From a virus, in IMG/VR virus record IMGVR_UViG_3300037010_001702, positions 1-64,000 of that record: a stretch of DNA of 64,000 bases. One strand, 5' to 3'. The position numbers and the translations under genes are program-made. Of the stretch, positions 15,992-23,764 are shown piece after piece (the first letter of the stretch is position 1; each line of letters begins with the position of its first letter). Under the pieces are notes generated by a model that was given only the letters and a program-made list of their open reading frames with translations, was not told where the DNA came from and searched no databases.

Positions 15992-17902
15992 ATGAACATT
16001 GTTATCTTAGCTGGTGGCACCGGCAGTATTGCTATCCAGACAGCGCTCTATAACTCTCTAGAACAAATCGGGGATAAAGGAGATGTTGATATAAAAATCC
16101 TAGTGAATGCATATGATGCAGGTTTGAGTACTGGTGCCGTTAGACGAGTAATGAATGGTGACATCCTTGGTCCATCTGATGTTCGTAAGAACCAGACCAC
16201 ACGGCTTAAGCTTGAGCATCCTGTATCTCCGTGGCATAAATTTCTTGACATTCGATTCTCAAAACCTGCGACCGAAGTAGAAGCATTCTGTATTCAGCAG
16301 ATTAATACACTTCAAAAGGAACTAGAAGATTATGAACTTCCATCTAATCTTAGTGTTATTGACAAGGCGGTCGGGTCTTACTTCAATGCGCCACTTGCTA
16401 CTAAGATTGACTACTATGATTTCTCTTTAGCGAATATTATCTATGCAGGCCTTGCTCGCATGCATAAGAACTCTCTTCGTGCTGCAGCTCGTGAGATGGC
16501 AAAATTGCTTGGTATCAAAGACAATGTTCTATTGAATGATGACACCTCTTTGTTCCTTGGGGCTATTACTAAGTCTGGTATCCGCGTGACAGATGAGGGA
16601 GATATTGTTTCATGGGGAAGAATGGACGATCCATTCGTAGACATCTTTTTTACTGATTCAAGAGGTAATGAATCGAAACCAGTGTTGTGCAATGAAGCTC
16701 ACCATGCAATTATGGATGCTGATCTGATTATCCTTTCATCTGGAACACAATGGTCATCATTGATTCCTACTTATGCATCTTCTGGATTTAAATCAGCCAT
16801 TGACCAGTGCAATGCGAAGTTGCTAATGGTTATGAATCGAATTCCTGATAAGGATTCTCCTGGCCAGTCTGCATCTGACATCATCAACATTCTTGTGCCA
16901 AACTATTTCCCAGCAGGTCGCTTGCATGTTCTATGTGATAATACTGCTCATGAACTTATGCAGGGTTCTAACATTGACTTCAATATCCAATCTACTGTAG
17001 CAGGCATTTATAGCTATGACTTGTCTGATTCCGAATCCAACAAGCATAGTCCTAGAGCTCTAGCAAAGTCTATTGCATCCATTTACTGGAACATCGAATC
17101 AAGTAGCCAAGTGCAGAACACCACATACGTTTTTGATTATGATGACACCCTTGTTGGTCGTGGTAATGCATACAAGAGAGCATCACAATACAATGTCAAT
17201 GGGTTAAGCGCACTAAACGAAAAGATTAATGTTGCTGTCTGCACTGGTAACGGTATCAAAGCTGTCAAACTAACCCGCAAAGCTGAAATCATGGGCAATG
17301 GTTTGACGCCAATGAGATTTGATAAACCTATGCTGCGAGTATTTGCAGATGGTGGTATTAATGAATATGCTTACAGCACTAACTGCGAAGACAGCAATGA
17401 TGGAGTTTGTGCTCTTGCAATGAAACATCTTGATCCTTCTAAAGTGCTAAGCAAAACAGAACTGTCATTAGTCATGATGCGATTGAAGGAAGCAGGAATT
17501 CCTGTTGCTAAAATTGAAAATCGTGGAGACACTGTCATTGCCATCAAACCGATTGATGCTGAGTACCGTGACTCGATTACACGATTACTTGAACTTACCT
17601 TCCTTTCTCAGAATGGAAATGAAAAGAACTCATGGGCTATTACACCTTCAGGTAGAACGACTATTGAAATTTCTAAATCTGGAATCTCGAAAGCTCGTGC
17701 TATTGAGGAATTGCTAGCATCAACATTTGAACCAATTGTATTCATCGGTGACGAGCTTGATTACGGAAATGACTTCTGTATTAAAGAACTCGCACAGAAG
17801 AATATTCAGCTGTCCTGTTTGAAAGTGCGATCACCTATTCACACCGCATGGCTGATCAACACGCTACTTGATAACTTACAAGTTATAATGTTTAATAAAT
17901 GA
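15992..17902 (+). CDS. CofD/YvcK-like domain fused to HAD phosphatase
   Basis: A 636-residue fusion. Residues 1 to about 365 are CofD/YvcK-like: AGGTGS at the start, NAYDAGLSTG, DDTSLFLGAI and DLIILSSGTQWSSLIPTYA. This family binds or transfers phosphate-linked groups (2-phospholactate transferase) or binds UDP-sugars (YvcK). Residues from about 378 are a HAD hydrolase: FDYDDTLVG (D382, D384), CTGNG, and FIGDELDYGND near 586, most like phosphomannomutase/sugar-phosphatase HADs. I know of no characterised enzyme with this exact fusion. Next to BGT and a sugar nucleotidyltransferase, it probably makes or processes a sugar phosphate for DNA glycosylation. The function is inferred. Confidence 0.8.
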   Translation: MNIVILAGGTGSIAIQTALYNSLEQIGDKGDVDIKILVNAYDAGLSTGAVRRVMNGDILGPSDVRKNQTTRLKLEHPVSPWHKFLDIRFSKPATEVEAFCIQQINTLQKELEDYELPSNLSVIDKAVGSYFNAPLATKIDYYDFSLANIIYAGLARMHKNSLRAAAREMAKLLGIKDNVLLNDDTSLFLGAITKSGIRVTDEGDIVSWGRMDDPFVDIFFTDSRGNESKPVLCNEAHHAIMDADLIILSSGTQWSSLIPTYASSGFKSAIDQCNAKLLMVMNRIPDKDSPGQSASDIINILVPNYFPAGRLHVLCDNTAHELMQGSNIDFNIQSTVAGIYSYDLSDSESNKHSPRALAKSIASIYWNIESSSQVQNTTYVFDYDDTLVGRGNAYKRASQYNVNGLSALNEKINVAVCTGNGIKAVKLTRKAEIMGNGLTPMRFDKPMLRVFADGGINEYAYSTNCEDSNDGVCALAMKHLDPSKVLSKTELSLVMMRLKEAGIPVAKIENRGDTVIAIKPIDAEYRDSITRLLELTFLSQNGNEKNSWAITPSGRTTIEISKSGISKARAIEELLASTFEPIVFIGDELDYGNDFCIKELAQKNIQLSCLKVRSPIHTAWLINTLLDNLQVIMFNK

Positions 17903-18717
17903 AACAAGACCTCTATATTATTGCTGCAGGTAAAGGCTCTCGAATGGGAGGGAGCCTTCCTAAAGCATTAGTTCCAATTAATGGTACAGAACCATGTTTA
18001 ACAACAACTCTAAAGCAGATTGGAAATAAATTTCTAAATGTATTCTTAGTTGTTAATACTGACATCATTGAGATTTGGGAAAAGTATCTCCGCACGCAAG
18101 TTGATTATACCGAGTATCCACTTGACTATGCAAGGAATGTTACCCTAGTCCCCATTAAATCAGGATTGGGCGATGGCCATGCTGTTATGTCTGCATTAGA
18201 ATCAGTTGTTGCAGAATTAGGCAAGACGAAATCAACACCTAAGTTCTCAGATGACATCGTTGTTTGCTGGGGTGATGTATTCTTTCCCCATGCAGAACTT
18301 ATCGATGAGTTGCTATCTAGACCACTAAAGAATGGATTGTTCCCTGTTGTTAGAGAAGATAATCCTTACGTGACCTTGCTTACGAATTCTGATATGCAAT
18401 GCATATCAGCAGATTTTTCTAAGTATGGTGAGAACCATCCTACTGGATTCCATGATCAATCCATTTTTAGATTCAATAGAAATCTATTGAGCCAAACCCT
18501 TTATACTCTTCATGACGCCTACTGGAAGAATGGTCGCTATATGACACCTGGTGGTGAGCTCTCACTGCTTCACACCTTCCATTATTTGTATAACACAGAA
18601 TCACCCGCATCTGTTTATGAAACAGATTACCCAACGCTAAGCTTCAATACACCTGAAGAAGTAGCAGATATTCAAAAGGAAATTAACAAAAAATGGCAGA
18701 ACAATCAGTCCTCGTGA
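17899..18717 (+). CDS. Sugar-phosphate nucleotidyltransferase-like protein
   Basis: A 272-residue protein with the NDP-sugar pyrophosphorylase signature AAGKGSRMGGSLPKAL (9-24), a GLGDGHAV motif for base/sugar binding, and WGDVFF for metal. It is the GlmU/RmlA-type fold without the C-terminal hexapeptide domain. The expected reaction is sugar-1-phosphate plus NTP to NDP-sugar. It overlaps the CofD-HAD gene by 4 bases and the guanylate-kinase gene by 25. I infer that it supplies the activated sugar for the BGT-like enzyme. Confidence 0.85.
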   Translation: MKQDLYIIAAGKGSRMGGSLPKALVPINGTEPCLTTTLKQIGNKFLNVFLVVNTDIIEIWEKYLRTQVDYTEYPLDYARNVTLVPIKSGLGDGHAVMSALESVVAELGKTKSTPKFSDDIVVCWGDVFFPHAELIDELLSRPLKNGLFPVVREDNPYVTLLTNSDMQCISADFSKYGENHPTGFHDQSIFRFNRNLLSQTLYTLHDAYWKNGRYMTPGGELSLLHTFHYLYNTESPASVYETDYPTLSFNTPEEVADIQKEINKKWQNNQSS

Positions 18718-19355
18718 CCCTTACTGCACCATCATGCAGTGGAAAGAGTCACCTTTTAAACTACATTCGCAATGAGCAAAAGCTTCCATGCATAGTGTCA
18801 ACTACAACTAGACCTCCTCGCCCAGGTGAAGTTGACGGCGTTGACTACTTCTTTATCTCTGAAGAACAATCAAAAGACATTGAGGCAGCAGATGGGTTCG
18901 CAGAGCTTGCTATCTATAATGGTGTACGCTATGGTGTTACTAAATCGGAATTCAAGACGAAGCTTGATACGGGTTTAACATTCCTAATCGTTGAACCTTC
19001 TGGTATTGACCATTATGTAAAGCCAGCTCTCGATGCTGGGGCAATACATCTAAAATACTTCATCACTGTTCCACAAACAGTTCGTCTTGAACGATTCAAA
19101 AAACGGCTAGATGCCGATCTGGCTGAGGTTATGGATCGTCACACCCCCACCATTGAGGATGAACTTAATAAGAAGAAACAAATTCAATCATGTGTTGAAA
19201 TGGGGTTGAAACGATATAAAGCCATGCTGACTGTTGAACCGGGATGGATTGACTTAGTGGCATGGGACGGAGTATTGTCAGGATTAGATTCGCCAAATCA
19301 TAACATGTCAGTAATCCTTGGTAAGATTCAGCAAATGAATCTGAATAGCAACTGA
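18693..19355 (+). CDS. Guanylate kinase-like nucleotide kinase
   Basis: A 220-residue protein of the guanylate kinase fold: P-loop APSCSGKS (12-19), STTTRPPRPGEVDGVDYFF (the GMP-binding block), FAELAIYNGVRYGV and a lid with RFKKRLDADL. Guanylate kinase turns GMP/dGMP into the diphosphate; a changed specificity for a modified nucleotide is possible in this operon. Its start lies inside the end of the nucleotidyltransferase gene, so the two are coupled. Confidence 0.85.
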   Translation: MAEQSVLVTLTAPSCSGKSHLLNYIRNEQKLPCIVSTTTRPPRPGEVDGVDYFFISEEQSKDIEAADGFAELAIYNGVRYGVTKSEFKTKLDTGLTFLIVEPSGIDHYVKPALDAGAIHLKYFITVPQTVRLERFKKRLDADLAEVMDRHTPTIEDELNKKKQIQSCVEMGLKRYKAMLTVEPGWIDLVAWDGVLSGLDSPNHNMSVILGKIQQMNLNSN

Positions 19356-19389
19356 ACGGATCGAGATTAACTACAAAGTAAATACCTTT

Positions 19390-19836
19390 ATGAAAATTAC
19401 AGACAACACTCCTATGAGCGAAACTACTCCTACTTTCTGGCCCGCCGATATTGAAGATATGCACACCAAGTTTGGTGTTAACAAGGTCGTCGATACTCTT
19501 ACTAATGAACAACTCAAAACTTATCTTAAGTTCCGCTTGGATATGGTTCAAGAAGAAGTTACAGAAGCCCATGCTGCTTTTGAAGCAGCAGATGCTGATG
19601 GAATTGTTGATGCATTAATCGACGACATCGTCTTTGTAATCGGAACTCTTAATGTATTGGGTGTCGATGCTTATAAAGCATGGAACATTGTCCATGCAAA
19701 GAACATGGAAAAGTCTCCAGGTGTTAAAGAAGGTCGTCCTAACCCTTACGGATTCCCTGACTTGATTAAGCCGGCTGGATGGACCGCTCCTTCTCACCTT
19801 GACAACCTCGGCTTGCTTAGCAAGATTTTCAAATGA
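19390..19836 (+). CDS. MazG-like / phosphoribosyl-ATP pyrophosphohydrolase-fold protein
   Basis: A 148-residue all-alpha NTP pyrophosphohydrolase: EEVTEAHAAFEAADADGIVD then ALIDDIVFVIG gives the E-x2-E...D-x3-D metal pattern, followed by NMEKSPGVKEGRPNPYGFPD, typical of phage MazG-like proteins. Such enzymes remove unwanted NTPs or dNTPs, for example unmodified dCTP, or lower ppGpp. The alternative start at 19414 (MSETTPTF) is equally possible. It overlaps the next gene by 4 bases. Confidence 0.8.
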   Translation: MKITDNTPMSETTPTFWPADIEDMHTKFGVNKVVDTLTNEQLKTYLKFRLDMVQEEVTEAHAAFEAADADGIVDALIDDIVFVIGTLNVLGVDAYKAWNIVHAKNMEKSPGVKEGRPNPYGFPDLIKPAGWTAPSHLDNLGLLSKIFK

Positions 19837-20021
19837 AACAGATTAAATCTGTAGAATACGTTTACAATGGCAAAGAAGCTATTGTGACATACACTGATGG
19901 AACTAGACGAGTAGTTGCATCTGCAGCTGAACTCAATGAAGTTCAAGAAAACATTAATGTGCAGCAACAACGGCAAATCTTGATTGAGAAACCTCACCTT
20001 GCTGCAGGTAAACCAGTTTGA
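19833..20021 (+). CDS. Small unknown protein (62 aa)
   Basis: A 62-residue protein with a short beta hairpin (VEYVYNGKEAIVTYTDGTRR) and a Glu/Gln-rich helix. It is coupled to the MazG-like gene by a 4-base overlap. No family is recognised. The hairpin at 20039-20058 follows its stop. Confidence 0.65.
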   Translation: MKQIKSVEYVYNGKEAIVTYTDGTRRVVASAAELNEVQENINVQQQRQILIEKPHLAAGKPV

Positions 20022-20038
20022 GATGAAGTATCTCAAAT

Positions 20039-20058
20039 AGAAGAGCCGAAGCTCTTCT
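20039..20058 (+). terminator. 8-bp hairpin with CGAA loop after the nucleotide operon
   Basis: AGAAGAGC-CGAA-GCTCTTCT closes just after the 19833 gene. It lacks a U-tract, so it may slow polymerase or stabilise the RNA end rather than terminate fully. Confidence 0.45.
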
Positions 20059-20094
20059 ACAACTTTGATGTATAAGAAATAAAGGAAACAAATT

Positions 20095-20394
20095 ATGTCT
20101 ACAGCAAAAACAATCGCAGCAGTACAACGCTCTAAGCCATTCCAGAACTTGCTTGCCGCGGGTCTTCAATTGGTATCTACAGATCGTCAACTTCAAAATG
20201 GCACCCTTGCTTTCTCTGGAAAGATTAAGGCTGGTCGTAAGACAATCAAGCCTACCTACGCGGTCACTGCCAGTGGCGCGGTATTGAGCAATGAATTCGT
20301 TGCCCGTCGCGTAACAGCTGAAAAGGCGACTGATCAATACCGTCGGGGGCTCTCTGCAGTTTCTGAACTTCTTGACAAGAGATTGGCGGCTTAA
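20095..20394 (+). CDS. Small basic unknown protein (99 aa)
   Basis: A 99-residue protein rich in Lys and Arg (GKIKAGRKTIKPTYAV) with an AAGGAA ribosome site. The basic charge could suit nucleic-acid binding, but no family is recognised. It stands alone between two hairpins (20039-20058 and 20414-20439). Downstream, 20440-20587 holds only a 34-codon frame (from 20473) that I do not call. Confidence 0.65.
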   Translation: MSTAKTIAAVQRSKPFQNLLAAGLQLVSTDRQLQNGTLAFSGKIKAGRKTIKPTYAVTASGAVLSNEFVARRVTAEKATDQYRRGLSAVSELLDKRLAA

Positions 20395-20413
20395 GCCAGG
20401 CAGCTCTCAGGAT

Positions 20414-20439
20414 ATGAAGGGAGCCTTGGCTCCCTTCAT
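20414..20439 (+). terminator. 12-bp stem terminator-like hairpin
   Basis: ATGAAGGGAGCC and GGCTCCCTTCAT pair perfectly around a TT loop, 20 bases after the 20095 gene. The following TGTCTTAGATT is only weakly T-rich. Confidence 0.6.
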
Positions 20440-20587
20440 TGTCTTAGATTACTTATCCCGCGATGAAGTGTGATGGGTGAAAGAGGAATGGGCAATGATG
20501 GTCAGAATGCAGCCAACTTGGAGTTGATCTCTCTGTTAAAACTGGGCCTACTGCCGATAAGTATTAATTCGATTACTTAGATAGTCT

Positions 20588-20618
20588 AAATAGGAGTCTT
20601 TGGGCTCCTATTTTGTTT
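20588..20618 (+). terminator. Rho-independent terminator
   Basis: AAATAGGAG and CTCCTATTT pair around an 8-base loop and run straight into TTTGTTT. This is the cleanest terminator in the window and separates the nucleotide operon from the fractured ATPase gene. Confidence 0.8.
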
Positions 20619-20625
20619 GAGCAGT

Positions 20626-20633
20626 GATAAATA
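20626..20633 (+). promoter_or_regulatory. Late-type octamer GATAAATA
   Basis: GATAAATA lies between the terminator and the ATG at 20669. The spacing suits a T4-type late promoter for the fractured ATPase N-half. It could also be chance in AT-rich sequence. Confidence 0.35.
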
Positions 20634-20668
20634 AAAGGTAATAATTACCATATAACCTGCTCGAGAAT

Positions 20669-21643
20669 ATGAAACTACTTGTACTTGCAAACGCGCACCA
20701 TGAACTTATCAAGGAAGCTACGGTTGGAACTGCCAGCGTAGCCCTAGCCATGGAGAAGATGATCAAGTTTATCCAACGAAAGATGGATGAAAAGCTCATC
20801 AGGATTCCTGGAATTGAGCATTTTCACAATTCCACTGACAGCGGGTATGGTATTCGCTATGTATTTTCAGGTACAACGCGCTGTCTTCGCTTCAACTGGG
20901 GTTCTGAAGCTTCAGCTGGTAAGACTAGTGAGATTCACTCCATCGACATCTTCAATGGTAAGTCTGCTGATCCAACGTTCAGCATTCACTGCAAGGGTAT
21001 TTCCTTCGCGCAATCACTGCCAGCTCTTGTAGCAATTCTTCATTCTCCAACAATTGGTCATGTTCGTGCCTTCCCAGTTAGCCCTGTTGAAGCTTTGTCT
21101 GAGTCAGTTATCATGGAAGTTGCGCGGGATGCATTCTCGCCTGAAGCTGCTCTCAATGACTTCCTCGGAAAACTCGCAGCAGGCAAGACATTCACCCGTT
21201 CTGAATTCATTGGTTCCTACCACATTATCAATGCCGGTATCTTTGACACAGTCTTCAGGGACTTCAATGACAGGTTTCAAATTGATGCCAGGAGAGTTTC
21301 GCTAAAGCCAGGTTCGAAGATCGACTCTCTTAAGGACTCTATTCTTTCAAAGGCAGGAGTCATCACTGTAACCCAAGGTGGTACAGATGAATCCTTCATG
21401 AAGACCAAGCAGGAAGAGCAAGTTGAAAAGGATACCGCTGAACGCATTCCATTTGGTGACACCCTTGAACACTTGGAAGGTCTCGTAACAGGTACCATAA
21501 AGGGGGCATTCAACGCTCTCTTTGTTGCTGGTAAGGGTGGATCGTTTTCAGGTTCAACTCTTGTAAATGTTATGGTTAATAATTCATCAATAAATTTAAA
21601 TGATAATCATCAAACCGAAAACAAGATTGCCAATCATAATTAA
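20669..21643 (+). CDS. P-loop ATPase, N-terminal half fused to N-intein (fractured gene)
   Basis: A 324-residue product. Residues 1-291 are the N-extein of an AAA-type ATPase and stop at FVAGKGG, the first half of a Walker A loop. Residues 292-324 begin SFSGSTLVNVMVNN, matching the intein block A pattern (C/S-F-S-G-D-T-L-V), and end after only 33 residues. The rest of the Walker A motif (TGKT) is at residue 138 of the 22657 product. Neither half has a complete P-loop, so ATPase activity would need protein trans-splicing. The region before residue 291 matches no domain I know. The unbroken paralogue at 27959 shows the same loop uninterrupted (GEGGLGKT). Confidence 0.88.
   Translation: MKLLVLANAHHELIKEATVGTASVALAMEKMIKFIQRKMDEKLIRIPGIEHFHNSTDSGYGIRYVFSGTTRCLRFNWGSEASAGKTSEIHSIDIFNGKSADPTFSIHCKGISFAQSLPALVAILHSPTIGHVRAFPVSPVEALSESVIMEVARDAFSPEAALNDFLGKLAAGKTFTRSEFIGSYHIINAGIFDTVFRDFNDRFQIDARRVSLKPGSKIDSLKDSILSKAGVITVTQGGTDESFMKTKQEEQVEKDTAERIPFGDTLEHLEGLVTGTIKGAFNALFVAGKGGSFSGSTLVNVMVNNSSINLNDNHQTENKIANHN
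21542..21640 (+). other. N-intein fragment (33 residues, Ser1)
   Basis: This is the coding segment for the split N-intein: S1-F-S-G-S-T-L-V as block A, then a polar tail. It is far shorter than the usual N-intein of about 100 residues. Block B (SNH) has moved to the C-terminal partner, which is the atypical split arrangement. The sequence becomes markedly more AT-rich from this point to 23067. Confidence 0.85.
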
Positions 21644-22655
21644 AACGATAGAAGAAATTATTCCTCATCTTAAACGAGTATCAAAAAGCTGGCGATCTTT
21701 AACACCACAAGTTAAAGATAGCCTTTTATCACTTCTTTCAAGAAATCCAATTTATTCAGGAATGAATCTATTTCATCTAGACTTACGTAAAGATGTTTTA
21801 CACATGCGATCCGGGACATTTTCTAGTGATCAGTATAAAAATATATTTGGATGGAGTGAAGAAGAAATAAGTTCATTAATAAAAAGTAAGGATAATATAA
21901 TAAAAAATTCTTCTGGAGGTTTAACTCCGTGTATGAAAGAATTTTGGATTAAACATCACGGATTATCTGAAAAAGATGCTATTAAAAAAGTATCAGAAAT
22001 CCAAACTAAACTAAGTAAAAGAAAAAAGAAAACTGTTTTTAACAATCCAATTTCTTTACAATATTATTTGCAAAGGGGTATTAATAAAGATGAAGCAATT
22101 AGGGCACAAAGTGAAGTTCAAAAGAAAAGAAGAAATAACTGTATCGAGTATTGGTTAAACAAGGGATATTCAAAGGAATATGCGAAAAAGGAAATATCTA
22201 ATTTACAAAAACTTAGAAGTAAATTAAGTATAGAATATTGGTTACACAGAGGATACACATTAGAACAAGCACAAAAAGAAGCCTATCTTGCACAAAAAGC
22301 TCAGATGCCATCAAAAGTTTCAAAAATATCCAAAAAATTTTTTACCGAATTATTATTAGAGCTTAAAAAATATGGTTATTTAGAAAATGAATTCAAGTAT
22401 GGTGATAACGAAGAATGCATTTATATTAGTTCAAAAAGACGCATATATTTAGATTTTTATCATCAATTAACTAAGAAGGTAATAGAATTTGATGGAAAAT
22501 ATTGGCATTCTGAAAAAACCATAGAAGATGAAAAAAGAGATAAAATGCTAAAAGAATTAGGTTATTCGGTTTTAAGAATTCCAGAAACATATGATAATGA
22601 ACTTTGGAATAAATATCTTATTCAGGCTGTTGAATTCATCGTAAAGGAAAATTAA
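21600..22655 (+). CDS. Vsr-like (EDxHD) homing endonuclease between the gene halves
   Basis: A free-standing frame of up to 351 residues, overlapping the end of the N-half by 44 bases in another frame. The C-terminal domain has IEFDGKYWH and then KRDKMLKELGYSVLRIPE (E296, D298, H303, D314), the E-D-x-H-D nuclease pattern of Vsr-like homing endonucleases. Residues about 120-245 hold four copies of a DNA-binding-type repeat with Y-W-L-x-x-G-Y-x-x-E-x-A. This family is known to sit between the halves of split-intein fractured phage genes. The start is uncertain because no Shine-Dalgarno precedes 21600. It would spread the insertion into intein-free ATPase genes. Confidence 0.88.
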   Translation: MIIIKPKTRLPIIIKTIEEIIPHLKRVSKSWRSLTPQVKDSLLSLLSRNPIYSGMNLFHLDLRKDVLHMRSGTFSSDQYKNIFGWSEEEISSLIKSKDNIIKNSSGGLTPCMKEFWIKHHGLSEKDAIKKVSEIQTKLSKRKKKTVFNNPISLQYYLQRGINKDEAIRAQSEVQKKRRNNCIEYWLNKGYSKEYAKKEISNLQKLRSKLSIEYWLHRGYTLEQAQKEAYLAQKAQMPSKVSKISKKFFTELLLELKKYGYLENEFKYGDNEECIYISSKRRIYLDFYHQLTKKVIEFDGKYWHSEKTIEDEKRDKMLKELGYSVLRIPETYDNELWNKYLIQAVEFIVKEN

Positions 22656-22656
22656 T

Positions 22657-23067
22657 ATGCAGTATATACAAGTCAATATGTATTGGCTAGAGCAGTATGT
22701 TAAAGACACATATAAGATTGAAGAACTAGAAATTGGGCACTTGTACAAAATTTCTGATATAATGATTGAAACCCCAAATGGGTTTAAACCTACTATTGGA
22801 TTTATAAAGAAAAAGGGAAATCAAGCTTTTGTTGAATTTGAGTCAGGTATCAAGCATGAGTGTCTTTCCAATCATATGTATATTGCCGAAAATGGAAAAG
22901 CACATTTTGTTTATAATATGGTGCCAGGAGATAAAATTCGTACAAGAAATGGTATTGATATTGTTAAAGCTGTAACAATTACCGAAAATGAGATGTTTGC
23001 TTATGACTTATCTGTTGATTCTAATGATCAAATTTTTGTAACAGCAGATGGTATTCAAAGCCATAAT
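22657..23067 (+). other. C-intein fragment (137 residues)
   Basis: This is the first 137 codons of the C-half. It contains block B (CLSNHMYI, H73), VPGDKI, a block F-like stretch (MFAYDLSVD) and block G (GIQSHN) with the penultimate His and last Asn needed for C-terminal cleavage. The next residue, Thr138, is the +1 nucleophile. The His usual in block F is absent (SNDQIF). Confidence 0.9.
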
Positions 23068-23709
23068 ACAGGTAAGACACAGACTGTTGAAAAGGTTCTT
23101 CATAATCATGGTTTGTCAGATGGTAACGGTTACTTCAAGAATACTGGTACGGCTTCCGCACTCGGTATCTACTCGCTTCTCTACAAGCACCGCGACGGCA
23201 TTCTTTTGTTTGATGACTCCGATGGAGCTTTGGCCGATCAAGATGGTCGTAACCTTATCAAAGCAGCTACTGATACCAAGAAGCACCGCAAGATTGCTTG
23301 GAACAAAAAGTCTGCAGGTATGTATGATCCAGAACATGAAGATGCAGAAGAGTATGCAGAAGATGCGGACAAGTTGCCACGGCATTTTGAATTCACTGGG
23401 CGCATCATCTTTATTTCTAACTTGCCATTAAGCAAGCTTGATCCAGATGGTGCGCTTCGAACTCGAGCCTTCGTCATCAACATCGATCCAACGGATGAAG
23501 AGCTTTACGAGCACATGGAAAAGATTCTTCACGAAATTAAACTCGAAGATGGCCTTTCACTCTCAAATGAAGAACGTGAGAATGTTCTAACAGTTGTCAA
23601 GAAGTCAAAGCGCAAGGGAGATGTATCTCTTCGTAAGCTTGTTCGAGCTCTTAACCTTGCAGCATCTGGTGCGCCCAACTGGGAGCGCCTGGTTTCCCTA
23701 TATGCATGA
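22657..23709 (+). CDS. C-intein fused to P-loop ATPase C-terminal half (fractured gene)
   Basis: A 350-residue product with an AAAGGA ribosome site 7 bases before its ATG. Residues 1-137 are the C-intein. From T138 it is the ATPase: TGKTQTVEKVL completes Walker A, GILLFDDSDGAL is Walker B, and FTGRIIFISNLPLSKLD and RTRAFVINID are sensor and arginine-finger-type motifs. These line up with the paralogue at 27959 (FTGGVIFISNFPLYKID, RSRAICVDLS). Joined by splicing, the two halves would give about 504 residues. The native role is unknown; such phage AAA proteins are often next to replication genes. Confidence 0.9.
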   Translation: MQYIQVNMYWLEQYVKDTYKIEELEIGHLYKISDIMIETPNGFKPTIGFIKKKGNQAFVEFESGIKHECLSNHMYIAENGKAHFVYNMVPGDKIRTRNGIDIVKAVTITENEMFAYDLSVDSNDQIFVTADGIQSHNTGKTQTVEKVLHNHGLSDGNGYFKNTGTASALGIYSLLYKHRDGILLFDDSDGALADQDGRNLIKAATDTKKHRKIAWNKKSAGMYDPEHEDAEEYAEDADKLPRHFEFTGRIIFISNLPLSKLDPDGALRTRAFVINIDPTDEELYEHMEKILHEIKLEDGLSLSNEERENVLTVVKKSKRKGDVSLRKLVRALNLAASGAPNWERLVSLYA

Positions 23710-23764
23710 CCTGTTTTTGCCGATTTCTATAATACTCTTATCTAAACAATGAGAGTATTTTATT

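Noticed and set aside
20473-20577. 34-codon frame between the hairpin at 20414 and the terminator at 20588
   Set aside because: No ribosome site and no conservation evidence; too short to support.
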